The translations under genes were made by a program, and so were the position numbers. The notes under the pieces were generated by a model. The model did no database searches. It saw only the letters and a program-made list of their open reading frames with translations, and was not told the origin of the DNA. 32,484 nucleotides of DNA from Ruminococcaceae bacterium UBA794 (GTDB lineage: Bacteria; Bacillota; Clostridia; Oscillospirales; Ruminococcaceae). The DNA is taken from assembly GCA_002304735.1 (NCBI GenBank), contig DBIU01000026.1, positions 13,719 through 46,202 of the forward strand, written 5' to 3'. Shown in pieces: positions 17,493-24,984 of the stretch; position 1 is the first letter of the stretch; each line of letters opens with the position of its first letter.

Positions 17493-18215
17493 ATGGAAAT
17501 ATTACCCGCAATCGACATAAAGGACGGACAGTGCGTTCGCTTGTACAAAGGCGATTACGCGACTGTTGAGAAAGTCGCGGAAAGCTATATTGATACGGCT
17601 CGCGCGTTTGAAAAAGCGGGCGCGAAGTGGATACATATGGTTGACCTCGACGGCGCAAAGGACGCTTCGCAGCAGAATAAGGAGATTTTTCTTGACGTTG
17701 CAGAAAATACGGGGCTGAAAGTCGAGGTTGGCGGGGGAATACGCTCGATGGATACGGTCGAGATGTACCTTAAAAACGGCATTTCCCGCGTGATAATCGG
17801 CTCTGCCGCTGTGAAAAATCCGCAGCTTGTAAGGGACGCAGTAAAAGAGTACGGAAGCAGGATTGCGGTCGGAATTGACGCGAAAAACGGCTTCGTGGCA
17901 ACGGAAGGCTGGCTTGAAACTTCTGAGGTTCATTTCACCGAGCTTGCGAAAGCTATGTCGGAAGTCGGCGTTGAGTACATAATTTTCACGGATATTTCAA
18001 AGGACGGCACGCTTTCGGGAGTAAACGCGGAGCAGCTTGACGAGATAAACAAGTGCTGCAAAGCGAATATTATCGCAAGCGGCGGCGTTCACACTATCGA
18101 GGATATCAAAATCTGCAAAAAGCTAGGTCTTTACGGCACAATCTGCGGAAAATCAATTTACAGCGGCACTCTCGACCTGAAGCAGGCTATTGAGGAAGCA
18201 AAAAATGACAAATAA
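17493..18215 (+). CDS. hisA: ProFAR isomerase (phosphoribosylformimino-5-aminoimidazole carboxamide ribotide isomerase)
   Basis: HisA carries out the Amadori rearrangement of ProFAR to PRFAR, the substrate of HisF. It is a (beta/alpha)8 barrel of 240 residues. Catalytic aspartates D8 (LPAIDIKDG) and D129 (VGIDAKNG) are in place, as are the duplicated phosphate-binding loops VEVGGGIRS and IIASGGV. An AAGGGAAG site precedes the ATG. The last 11 nt overlap the start of the following membrane protein gene. Confidence 0.96.
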   Translation: MEILPAIDIKDGQCVRLYKGDYATVEKVAESYIDTARAFEKAGAKWIHMVDLDGAKDASQQNKEIFLDVAENTGLKVEVGGGIRSMDTVEMYLKNGISRVIIGSAAVKNPQLVRDAVKEYGSRIAVGIDAKNGFVATEGWLETSEVHFTELAKAMSEVGVEYIIFTDISKDGTLSGVNAEQLDEINKCCKANIIASGGVHTIEDIKICKKLGLYGTICGKSIYSGTLDLKQAIEEAKNDK

Positions 18216-18834
18216 GATGATAGGAAAACTTGGCGCAGCAATTGCCGGAATTTCAACATTTGCATTTGCGGCAGCTATGATTTATGGATTGTTTGCCGAC
18301 GGGTTGTTTGCTTGCTGCTTTTCAAGTATTTTCATAGCGCTTGGTTTTATTCTGTTTATGTCGGGAATTTCCGCATTAAACAAAGATGCCGAAAGAAAAG
18401 CTGTAAGCTGTGTAAGTCTGATAAGCGCGGCTGTTTACGTCGTTTTTGTCCTAATCGCTTACTTTGCTGAGTGTACAACGATAAATCTTCACCCTGAGCT
18501 TAGCGATGACGTAAGAAAAATCATTGATTACGGCAATACGGGCAGCCTTTTCTTCAATTATGATTTGCTTGGTTATGCTTTTATGGCACTCTCGACGTTT
18601 TTTGGCGGATTTCTCGTTGACAAAACCAAGAAGTGCGGAAAACCGCTTGCAATAATGCTGAAAATACACGGAATTTTCTTCCTTTCCTGCCTGTTTGTGC
18701 CGATGTTTCCGGTGTTTACGAACAGCTCGAATGATGCGCTTTTCGGAACAATACTTCTTGAAATATGGTGTCTTTACTTTATGCCGATTTGCTTTTTCGG
18801 GTACAGATATTTCGGCGATAAAACCGATGTTTGA
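18205..18834 (+). CDS. Multi-pass membrane protein of unknown function in the his operon
   Basis: I do not recognise this 209-residue protein. It has about six hydrophobic segments: near residues 8-30, 36-52, 63-86, 117-133, 148-168 and 178-199. The longer loop between the third and fourth is polar (ECTTINLHPELSDDVRKIID). There is no motif of a known transporter family that I can see. The ATG at 18205 lies within the end of hisA and is served by GAGGAAG at 18192-18198; a second ATG at 18217 lacks a well-placed site. Because it overlaps hisA and is followed by hisF after 11 nt, it must be co-transcribed with both. A role in histidine or imidazole transport is a guess from position only. Confidence 0.75.
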   Translation: MTNKMIGKLGAAIAGISTFAFAAAMIYGLFADGLFACCFSSIFIALGFILFMSGISALNKDAERKAVSCVSLISAAVYVVFVLIAYFAECTTINLHPELSDDVRKIIDYGNTGSLFFNYDLLGYAFMALSTFFGGFLVDKTKKCGKPLAIMLKIHGIFFLSCLFVPMFPVFTNSSNDALFGTILLEIWCLYFMPICFFGYRYFGDKTDV

Positions 18835-18845
18835 AAGGATAAACT

Positions 18846-19604
18846 ATGCTTGCAAAAAGGATAATTCCGTGCCTTGACGTGAGAAACGGAAAGGTAGTTA
18901 AGGGCGTTAATTTCGAGGGTGTGAAAGACGTCGGCGACCCCGTGGAGCTTGCAATAGAGTACAACAAGCAGGGCGCGGACGAACTTGTTTTTTACGATAT
19001 AACAGCTTCCTGCGAGGGACGCGGAGTGATGCTTGACGTTGTGAAACGCACGGCTGAACAGGTTTTCGTGCCGCTTTGCGTCGGCGGAGGAATATCGTCA
19101 ATCGAGGATTTCCGCGATACTCTGAGAGCGGGTGCGGACAAGGTTTCCGTGAACTCGCAGGCGGTCAAAAATCCGAAGCTTATAAGCGACGCGGCGGAGA
19201 TTTTCGGCTCGCAGTGCGTTGTTGTGGGAATTGACGCGAAGCGAAACGGAAAAGGCGGCTATTCCGTCTTTATAAACGGCGGCAGAGTCGATATGAACCT
19301 TGACCTCGGCGATTGGGTACGCGAGATTTCCGAGCGCGGCGCAGGCGAAATTTGCCTTAATTCGATTGATACGGACGGCGTTCGCGGCGGCTTTGACATT
19401 GAAATGCTGAATTTCGTCTGCTCAAGAGTGAATATTCCCGTAATTGCAAGCGGCGGCTGCGGAAAAATCGAGCATTTTTCTGAAGTCTTTGAGAAAACAA
19501 ACGCTTCTGCGGCGCTTGCAGCTTCGCTTTTCCATTTTAAGGAACTTACTGTCGGCGAAGTAAAAGAATATCTGAAAAAGCGCGATATTCCCGTGAGAAT
19601 ATGA
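18846..19604 (+). CDS. hisF: Imidazole glycerol phosphate synthase, cyclase subunit
   Basis: HisF uses ammonia from HisH to turn PRFAR into imidazoleglycerol phosphate and AICAR. The 252-residue barrel has catalytic D11 (IPCLDVRNG) and D130 (VVGIDAKRN), plus the phosphate loops CVGGGISS and VIASGGCG. The gatekeeper-type N-terminal region AKRIIPCLD is standard. GAAAGGA precedes the ATG. The stop is followed 2 nt later by a cre-like palindrome and then by the separate promoter of the lipoprotein gene. Confidence 0.97.
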   Translation: MLAKRIIPCLDVRNGKVVKGVNFEGVKDVGDPVELAIEYNKQGADELVFYDITASCEGRGVMLDVVKRTAEQVFVPLCVGGGISSIEDFRDTLRAGADKVSVNSQAVKNPKLISDAAEIFGSQCVVVGIDAKRNGKGGYSVFINGGRVDMNLDLGDWVREISERGAGEICLNSIDTDGVRGGFDIEMLNFVCSRVNIPVIASGGCGKIEHFSEVFEKTNASAALAASLFHFKELTVGEVKEYLKKRDIPVRI

Positions 19605-19606
19605 TG

Positions 19607-19620
19607 TGTAAACGGTTACA
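19607..19620. promoter_or_regulatory. Perfect CcpA cre-type palindrome
   Basis: TGTAAACGGTTACA matches the catabolite-responsive element consensus TGWAANCGNTNWCA at every fixed position. It is centred about 96 bp upstream of the expected transcription start of the lipoprotein gene and directly after hisF. It could instead be a 6-bp hairpin after hisF, but there is no T-run. Confidence 0.55.
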
Positions 19621-19674
19621 CCACCGAAAATGCAGTATTTTTCAGCAAAAATTGACTGTTTTTTCATAAAAGAC

Positions 19675-19703
19675 TTGAAAAAAACCTTTTTTCGTGATAA
19701 AAT
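19675..19703 (+). promoter_or_regulatory. Promoter of the lipoprotein gene
   Basis: TTGAAA (19675-19680), a 17-bp spacer and TAAAAT (19698-19703), with TG one base before the -10. It gives a leader of about 27 nt to the ATG at 19737 and may also serve hisI and hisE downstream. Confidence 0.82.
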
Positions 19704-19736
19704 AAGATGTTAAGATTTTTTAATTTAAGGAGCATT

Positions 19737-21131
19737 ATGAAAAACAGGATATTATCAATCATTCTCGCGGCTTCAATTTTATCGCTTTCCGGCTGCGGTT
19801 CAGCAAACGAAATAAATTCGGGAGAAAGCGTTTCATCAACTTCAAGCGATGTCGGCTCGTCGGGGAACAGCACAAGCTCCGAAATAACAGGAAACGTTAA
19901 TTCGGGCGATGCAAGCGATATCACAACTCCCGAGGTTTCTTACGGTGAAATAGTCGGTCCGGACGGGTTTATTCCCGATTATTCGCAAACTCACTATACC
20001 GCGGAAGGATATTATATCGGTCATCATTTCGTTGAAAATGCTAACGAAATTTACAATAACAACGGTATTTACGAGGACGCGAACCGCGACTACATATTCG
20101 AGAATAACCTTGTAAAACCAACAGATAAGCCGTCCGTTATGTGGTATGCGCCTAAGGGAACTCCCACGGAGTCTTATAATATTGAAAACTCGATTGCTTG
20201 GGCGAGAGCGAACTGGGACGTCGGAATTATGCTTTGCGCGCCGTTTGTGGCGAAATGTATGGAGGCGGGAGGGCTTTCCGCCGACTCCACAAGCTCAACG
20301 GGACTTTGCCTTCAGCTTCTCAGCTCAAATCTCGGCTTCGGCGAGTTTTTGCCTATCAACGAGGACCAGACGGTTACGCTGCCAGATTACGCTCGTCCCG
20401 GCGACGTTGTGCAAACGTTCTGCCCGTATGAGGGGCTTATGCTTCATTCGCTTTTGTATGTCGGCGATGATGAAAACGGTCATATGAGGGTAATTTGCCG
20501 CAATATGAGAAACAACGGCGAGTACGCTTTTCATACCGACGAGGAGTGCTATGACTGCTACACCGACCTTAAAGAAGTCTTTCTTTTCCACTTCTATCAG
20601 GAGAGCGACGACCCGTCAAAATTCCCCGAAGCGGTCAAAAATGACGAAAACGTTCTTCTTTGCAGAAGCAACAGCTGGAAGCTCGATGAAAAATACGACC
20701 GTGATAAGGCTGTTGAATACGCGAAAAATCACGTTGAGGACGGAATTGGAGTTTACGGCGCACAGCACTTGTCCGAGTGCTTAACGGCAGGCGGAATTTC
20801 AATTTCTTTTCCCAACAACACCTCGCTTTTGTTTCAGCTTCTTTCGTCGGGACTTGGCTCGGCTCATTCCGTTAAAATAAACGCGGACAGAACCGTTACG
20901 CTTCCTAAATACGCCAAGGAAGGCGACGTTATGTTTATGTGGTGTCAAAGAGAAGGCGGTATTCTCGGCTCTTTTGTTGTAAAAGGCGCCGATGAAAACA
21001 GAAGAATGGTTCTGTATGCAAACGATATGGTTAACGATGAAACAAAGGCTTACCGCGTTGACAAAGAGTGCCTTTGCTGCACGGGAGAGCCTACCGAGGT
21101 AATTCTTTACTGCTTTAACGATGGAGAATAA
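19737..21131 (+). CDS. Lipoprotein with two tandem amidase/NlpC-like domains
   Basis: This 464-residue protein starts with a lipoprotein signal (basic MKNR, hydrophobic core, LSGC with lipidated Cys20), then a Ser/Gly/Asn-rich linker to about residue 75. Two homologous domains follow (about 140-300 and 318-462). Each has an [AS][IV][AE][WY]A-type helix, a C-x-[EA]-AGG helix, TVTLP.YA..GDV and a C-terminal Cys-rich strand. The first resembles Cys-peptidase/amidase domains of the Amidase_6 or NlpC/P60 type: C167 sits in LCAPFVAKCMEAGG and H237 in LMLHSLLYVG. In the second copy the matching positions are G341 and G411, so it looks catalytically dead. A cell-wall role is inferred. AAGGAG precedes the chosen ATG. 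The gene interrupts the his operon with its own promoter. Confidence 0.75.
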   Translation: MKNRILSIILAASILSLSGCGSANEINSGESVSSTSSDVGSSGNSTSSEITGNVNSGDASDITTPEVSYGEIVGPDGFIPDYSQTHYTAEGYYIGHHFVENANEIYNNNGIYEDANRDYIFENNLVKPTDKPSVMWYAPKGTPTESYNIENSIAWARANWDVGIMLCAPFVAKCMEAGGLSADSTSSTGLCLQLLSSNLGFGEFLPINEDQTVTLPDYARPGDVVQTFCPYEGLMLHSLLYVGDDENGHMRVICRNMRNNGEYAFHTDEECYDCYTDLKEVFLFHFYQESDDPSKFPEAVKNDENVLLCRSNSWKLDEKYDRDKAVEYAKNHVEDGIGVYGAQHLSECLTAGGISISFPNNTSLLFQLLSSGLGSAHSVKINADRTVTLPKYAKEGDVMFMWCQREGGILGSFVVKGADENRRMVLYANDMVNDETKAYRVDKECLCCTGEPTEVILYCFNDGE

Positions 21132-21132
21132 T

Positions 21133-21447
21133 ATGGATTTGAAGAAATTTTTCAAGAAAGGCGAGCTTATTCCCGCGGTCGTTCAGGACGCGGAAAACGG
21201 GGAAGTGCTGATGCTCGCATATATGAACGAGGAGAGCCTTGCAAAAACGCTCGAAACGGGTTACACTTGGTTCTGGAGCCGTTCAAGACAAGAATTGTGG
21301 AATAAGGGAGCGACTTCGGGTCACCTTCAGAAAGTTGTTGAGATTTACGGCGACTGCGACGACGATACGCTGCTTGTAAAGGTAATTCAGACAGGCGCCG
21401 CCTGCCACACGGGAAACAAGACTTGCTTTTTTAACCGAATTAAATAA
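21133..21447 (+). CDS. hisI: Phosphoribosyl-AMP cyclohydrolase
   Basis: HisI opens the adenine ring of PR-AMP to give ProFAR. The protein is the stand-alone form with 104 residues; many bacteria fuse it to HisE, which here is a separate gene 674 nt further on. Motifs: QDAENGEVLMLAYMNEESL, TWFWSRSRQELWNKGATSG, the metal-binding DCDDDTLLVKV, and ACHTGNKTCFF. I use the ATG at 21133, with GGAG 6 nt upstream (21123-21126), rather than an ATG at 21121 that overlaps the lipoprotein gene. It lies 1 nt after the lipoprotein stop, so it depends on transcription through that gene. Confidence 0.96.
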   Translation: MDLKKFFKKGELIPAVVQDAENGEVLMLAYMNEESLAKTLETGYTWFWSRSRQELWNKGATSGHLQKVVEIYGDCDDDTLLVKVIQTGAACHTGNKTCFFNRIK

Positions 21448-21465
21448 GGTAAAACGAGGCAATTT

Positions 21466-22125
21466 ATGGACTGGAAGCTAATTCTCTGCATTGCTTGTAT
21501 CTGCATTTGCACGGTCTTTTTTGTTATCCGGACGAAAAAAATCGTGGAATTTGCAGTAAAATGCAGGCGTGAGGGCGTAAAAAAGGTAAAAATTCGTGTA
21601 AATATCGGCGTTATTTTATGTGCGGCTCTCACGGCTTGGTTTTTGTGGCTGACTGTAAATTACTTCTGCAAAGCGAATGAAATGCGTGAAGCCGCAGAAT
21701 ATGCCAAATCGAAGATAGGCACGGAATATGTCGATAAATTCATTAAAAAGCAAGAACTGGAAAAGCAAATCAAAATCTATAATCCAGAACAATATTTTCT
21801 TGATTTTATCGGGAATGTAAGAGCTTTGTCGGCTGAAGCAACGGGTTGGGGCGTTTCTTTTCTGATTATGTCGATTGACGGTATACTTACTTTAATCGGA
21901 TTTATCGAGGTAATTACAAGCAAGGGCTACAGGCACAGCGGAATTAACGACGCGCTTCCGATTTTCGCCGAATACGACCGCCAAAACAGCAAAATTATCG
22001 TAAATGTAAAGGATTTGTACGGCGTGGAGCAAAAAGTGTTCACGTTTAGTGCAAATCCAAAAAATTTCGCCTCGCTCGGCGAATTTATCGAGTGGGAAAC
22101 GAAAACACAGGAGGAAATACAATGA
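21466..22125 (+). CDS. Membrane protein of unknown function between hisI and hisE
   Basis: I do not recognise this 219-residue protein. Hydrophobic segments lie near residues 3-20, 46-66 and 125-149. The loop between the second and third is charged and helical (EMREAAEYAKSKIGTEYVDK). The last 65 residues are hydrophilic and probably cytosolic. GAGG (21456-21459) precedes the ATG by 6 nt. The stop overlaps the hisE start as ATGA, so the gene is translationally coupled to hisE and is a genuine operon member. Nothing in the sequence indicates its function. Confidence 0.72.
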   Translation: MDWKLILCIACICICTVFFVIRTKKIVEFAVKCRREGVKKVKIRVNIGVILCAALTAWFLWLTVNYFCKANEMREAAEYAKSKIGTEYVDKFIKKQELEKQIKIYNPEQYFLDFIGNVRALSAEATGWGVSFLIMSIDGILTLIGFIEVITSKGYRHSGINDALPIFAEYDRQNSKIIVNVKDLYGVEQKVFTFSANPKNFASLGEFIEWETKTQEEIQ

Positions 22126-22448
22126 CAGACTCATTCAAGGAAATGTACGAGGTTATTCAGAACCGCCGCGAAAACCCGCAGGAGGGAAGCTATACCTGCT
22201 ATCTATTTGAGAAAGGTCTTGACAAGATACTCAAAAAGTGCGGCGAGGAATGTACGGAAATGGTTATCGCAGCTAAAAATAAGGACAACGACGAGCTTGC
22301 TAATGAAATCAACGATTTGTTTTATCACGTTGCCGTGCTAATGGCGGAACGCGGTCTTTCCGTTGAGGAGGTCGACGCGATTATGAGCGAAAGAGCAAAG
22401 AAAATCGGCAATCTTAAGCAATTCCACACCAGCGACCATAATACTTGA
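22122..22448 (+). CDS. hisE: Phosphoribosyl-ATP pyrophosphatase
   Basis: HisE removes pyrophosphate from PR-ATP, the second step of the pathway. This 108-residue stand-alone protein has the MazG-like helical core with acidic metal ligands: KKCGEECTEMVIAAKN near residue 38 and NEINDLFYHVAVLMAERGL near 60. AGGAGG precedes the ATG at 22122, which overlaps the stop of the upstream membrane protein gene. It closes the his cluster. A hairpin follows 17 nt downstream, overlapping the fba -35 region. Confidence 0.95.
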   Translation: MTDSFKEMYEVIQNRRENPQEGSYTCYLFEKGLDKILKKCGEECTEMVIAAKNKDNDELANEINDLFYHVAVLMAERGLSVEEVDAIMSERAKKIGNLKQFHTSDHNT

Positions 22449-22465
22449 GAAATGTTGAAAAAATT

Positions 22466-22490
22466 TCCGAAAATTGTTGCTTTTTTCGGA
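22466..22490 (+). repeat. Hairpin between hisE and fba
   Basis: TCCGAAAA (22466-22473) pairs perfectly with TTTTCGGA (22483-22490) across a 9-nt loop. The T-run is inside the stem, so it is at best a weak terminator of the his transcript. It overlaps the fba -35 hexamer. Confidence 0.45.
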
Positions 22491-22505
22491 CAAGTATGGT
22501 ATAAT
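22477..22505 (+). promoter_or_regulatory. Promoter of fba
   Basis: TTGCTT (22477-22482), a 17-bp spacer and an exact TATAAT (22500-22505), with TG one base upstream of the -10. Leader of about 40 nt. Confidence 0.78.
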
Positions 22506-22551
22506 AGCTTTGTGGATTTATTCCGAATTTATTATAAAAGGAGATTTTTTT

Positions 22552-23415
22552 ATGTTGGTTTCAGCAAAGGAAATGCTTAACAAGGCTCGCGACGGCAAAT
22601 ATGCGGTTGGACAGTTCAACATCAACAACCTTGAGTGGACAAAGTCCATTCTCGCGGTTGCGGAGGAACTCAAATCGCCCGTTATTCTCGGTGTATCCGA
22701 GGGCGCAGGCAAGTATATGTGCGGCTATAAGACCATCGTTGGTATGGTTAAGGGAATGATTGAGGAAATGAACATTACTGTTCCCGTTGCTCTTCATCTT
22801 GACCACGGTTCTTTCGAGGGCGCAAAAAAGTGCATTAACGCAGGTTTTTCCTCGATTATGTTCGACGGCTCTCACTATCCGATTGAAGAAAATATCGAAA
22901 AGACAAAAATCCTCGTAAACACCTGCGATGTTCTCGGCATTTCGCTTGAAGCGGAAGTTGGTTCTATCGGCGGCGAAGAGGACGGCGTTGTTGGTATGGG
23001 CGAGTGCGCCGACCCCAAGGAGTGCAAGGCTATCGCTGACCTCGGCGTTACGATGCTTGCGGCAGGTATCGGCAACATTCACGGTAAGTATCCCGCAAAT
23101 TGGCCCGGTCTTTCGTTTGAAACTCTTGAGGCTGTTAAGAAGGAAGTCGGCGATATGCCGCTCGTTCTTCACGGCGGCACGGGTATCCCCGCTGATATGA
23201 TTAAGAAGGCAATTTCCCTCGGCGTTGCTAAAATCAACGTTAACACGGAGTGCCAGCTTGCTTTTGCCGAGGCTACAAGAAAGTATATCGAAGAAGGCAA
23301 GGACCAGCAGGGTAAGGGCTTCGACCCGAGAAAGCTGCTCGCTCCCGGCGCTGAGGCTATCAAGGCGACCGTTAAGGAGAAGATGGAGCTTTTCGGCTCT
23401 GTCGGCAAGGCTTAA
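22552..23415 (+). CDS. fba: Fructose-bisphosphate aldolase, class II
   Basis: This is the zinc-dependent aldolase of glycolysis and gluconeogenesis, splitting fructose 1,6-bisphosphate into DHAP and glyceraldehyde 3-phosphate. The protein has 287 residues and is of the shorter Firmicutes type. Active-site blocks: H82-L-D84-H85-G, the EAEVGSIGGEEDGV loop near residue 135, GNIHGKYP near 180, LHGGTGIP near 205, and INVNTECQLAF. AAAGGAG precedes the ATG by 8 nt; longer upstream starts have no site. It is monocistronic between its own promoter and a strong terminator. Codon use looks optimised, as expected for an abundant enzyme. Confidence 0.97.
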   Translation: MLVSAKEMLNKARDGKYAVGQFNINNLEWTKSILAVAEELKSPVILGVSEGAGKYMCGYKTIVGMVKGMIEEMNITVPVALHLDHGSFEGAKKCINAGFSSIMFDGSHYPIEENIEKTKILVNTCDVLGISLEAEVGSIGGEEDGVVGMGECADPKECKAIADLGVTMLAAGIGNIHGKYPANWPGLSFETLEAVKKEVGDMPLVLHGGTGIPADMIKKAISLGVAKINVNTECQLAFAEATRKYIEEGKDQQGKGFDPRKLLAPGAEAIKATVKEKMELFGSVGKA

Positions 23416-23428
23416 TTTACGCAAGTAT

Positions 23429-23456
23429 GAAAAAGGGCGCTTCGGCGTCCTTTTTT
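23429..23456 (+). terminator. Terminator of fba
   Basis: A 10-bp stem (23431-23440 with 23445-23454, one G-U pair) is closed by the very stable TTCG tetraloop and followed by T6. A textbook intrinsic terminator. Confidence 0.93.
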
Positions 23457-23488
23457 GTATTTTTTGGCAAAAGCGATATTAAAAGCTC

Positions 23489-23517
23489 TTGATTTTTAGA
23501 TAAAAATGTGATATAAT
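23489..23517 (+). promoter_or_regulatory. Promoter of tyrA
   Basis: TTGATT (23489-23494), a 17-bp spacer and an exact TATAAT (23512-23517) within TGTGATATAAT (extended -10). Leader of about 24 nt. Confidence 0.85.
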
Positions 23518-23547
23518 ATCTATATATTGTATATAGGAGAATTGGAA

Positions 23548-24405
23548 ATGAATATTGCTGTTGTTGGATTGGGACTTATAGGAGGCTCAATCTGTAAAGC
23601 GCTTAAAGCGAATACTTTTCACCATATTATGGGAATTGACAAGGATAAAGAAACGATTAGAAAAGCTCTCGAAGCGGGCGCAATCGACGAAGAAATAAGC
23701 GTTGAGAAGCTCGGCGAGGCTAATCTGACTATTGTTGCGCTTTATCCTATGGCTATCGTTGAATTTGTAAAGGAAAACGCGGATAAGTTCAAAAAAGGCT
23801 CGATTGTAATGGATATCTGCGGTATAAAGAATTATATCGTAAAAAATTGCACTCCGGTTCTCGAGGAAAAGGGCGTTATTTTCATCGGCACTCACCCTAT
23901 GGCGGGAACGGAACATTCGGGATTTGACTATTCCGACGGGGATTTGTTCAAAAAGGCAAGCTTTATTATCACGCCCTCCGAAAATACCCCGCAAATTGCA
24001 GTCGACCTTGTGTCAACGCTCGGCGCTTGTATGAATTTCGGCAAAGTCGTAATCGCAACTCCCGAACAGCACGACAGGAATATTGCCTATACGTCGCAGC
24101 TTGCGCACGTTGTTTCAAACGCTTATGTAAAAAGCCCGTCGCTTTTTCACGCGGACGGTTTTTCGGCGGGAAGCTTTCTTGATTTGACAAGAGTGGCTTA
24201 CCTTAATGAAGAAATGTGGTCGGGGCTGTTCCTTTGCAATAAGGAAGCGCTTTTGTTTGAGATAAACAACATAATACACTCGCTTTCCGAATATCGCGAC
24301 GCTATGGAAAACGACGATATCGCGGCTCTCAAGGAGCTTCTTAAGGACGGCCGTGAACGCAAGGAAAAGAGTATGGAATTTTACGGTCAGGAAAGAAAAA
24401 AGTAA
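23548..24405 (+). CDS. tyrA: Prephenate dehydrogenase
   Basis: TyrA oxidatively decarboxylates prephenate to 4-hydroxyphenylpyruvate for tyrosine synthesis. The 285-residue protein has the NAD loop G7-L-G9-L-I-G12-G, the conserved THPMAGTEHSGFDY segment around residues 122-135, and the helical dimerisation domain. There is no C-terminal ACT domain, so feedback would have to act directly on the core. The ATG at 23548 is 7 nt after AGGAGA; the upstream in-frame start lacks a site. The next gene starts 12 nt later and is probably co-transcribed. Confidence 0.94.
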   Translation: MNIAVVGLGLIGGSICKALKANTFHHIMGIDKDKETIRKALEAGAIDEEISVEKLGEANLTIVALYPMAIVEFVKENADKFKKGSIVMDICGIKNYIVKNCTPVLEEKGVIFIGTHPMAGTEHSGFDYSDGDLFKKASFIITPSENTPQIAVDLVSTLGACMNFGKVVIATPEQHDRNIAYTSQLAHVVSNAYVKSPSLFHADGFSAGSFLDLTRVAYLNEEMWSGLFLCNKEALLFEINNIIHSLSEYRDAMENDDIAALKELLKDGRERKEKSMEFYGQERKK

Positions 24406-24417
24406 GGAGCGCTTCGC

Positions 24418-24975
24418 GTGTCTGACAAGAATAATCCGCATATCGGGTATATTGTTTCGCTTTGCGGAATAATGTGCGGGCTTGCGCTGGCGCTGATGTT
24501 TCTGCTGGGGTTTGTTCCGTTTTGCGAGTATTTCACGCCCGCTGTCGCAGGTATTCTTATCTGGGTTATAAGGGAGCGTCTTGGGCTGAAATACGGAATA
24601 GTGAGCTATATTGCCGTAGGTTTGCTCTGTATGCTTATAACCTCGAATTACGAAGCGGCTTTAATGTATCTGTTTTTACTCGGATATTATCCGATTTTGC
24701 GCGAACCGCTCCAAAAAATCAAATTCGCGCCGCTGAGGTGGCTTGTTAAGCTCAGCGTTTACGCGGCGGGCGCAATCGGATGCTATGCGCTTTTGATAAA
24801 TCTATTCGGTATGACGCATATATTTGACGGACTTGGAGATTTCGGAAAATATGCGTCGGTGTTTCTGCTTGGTTTGGGCGCAATTTCGTTTATAATATAC
24901 GATATCTTTCTTGGGCTGTTCAAGCCGTTTTATGATAAGGTTTTGCTGCCAAAAATAAAAAAAAGAATGAAATAG
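24418..24975 (+). CDS. Small multi-pass membrane protein of unknown function
   Basis: This 185-residue protein has about five hydrophobic helices (near residues 10-32, 38-52, 60-85, 108-127 and 138-165) and ends in a basic tail (KIKKRMK). The EAALMYLFLLGYYPI stretch in the middle recalls small clostridial membrane proteins that look like substrate-binding (S) components of ECF transporters in size and topology. I cannot confirm that link and see no substrate motif. The start is a GTG at 24418 with AAGGAG 8 nt upstream. It sits between tyrA (12-nt gap) and pepF (9-nt gap), so the three are likely one operon. Confidence 0.72.
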   Translation: MSDKNNPHIGYIVSLCGIMCGLALALMFLLGFVPFCEYFTPAVAGILIWVIRERLGLKYGIVSYIAVGLLCMLITSNYEAALMYLFLLGYYPILREPLQKIKFAPLRWLVKLSVYAAGAIGCYALLINLFGMTHIFDGLGDFGKYASVFLLGLGAISFIIYDIFLGLFKPFYDKVLLPKIKKRMK

Positions 24976-24984
24976 GAGAAAATT

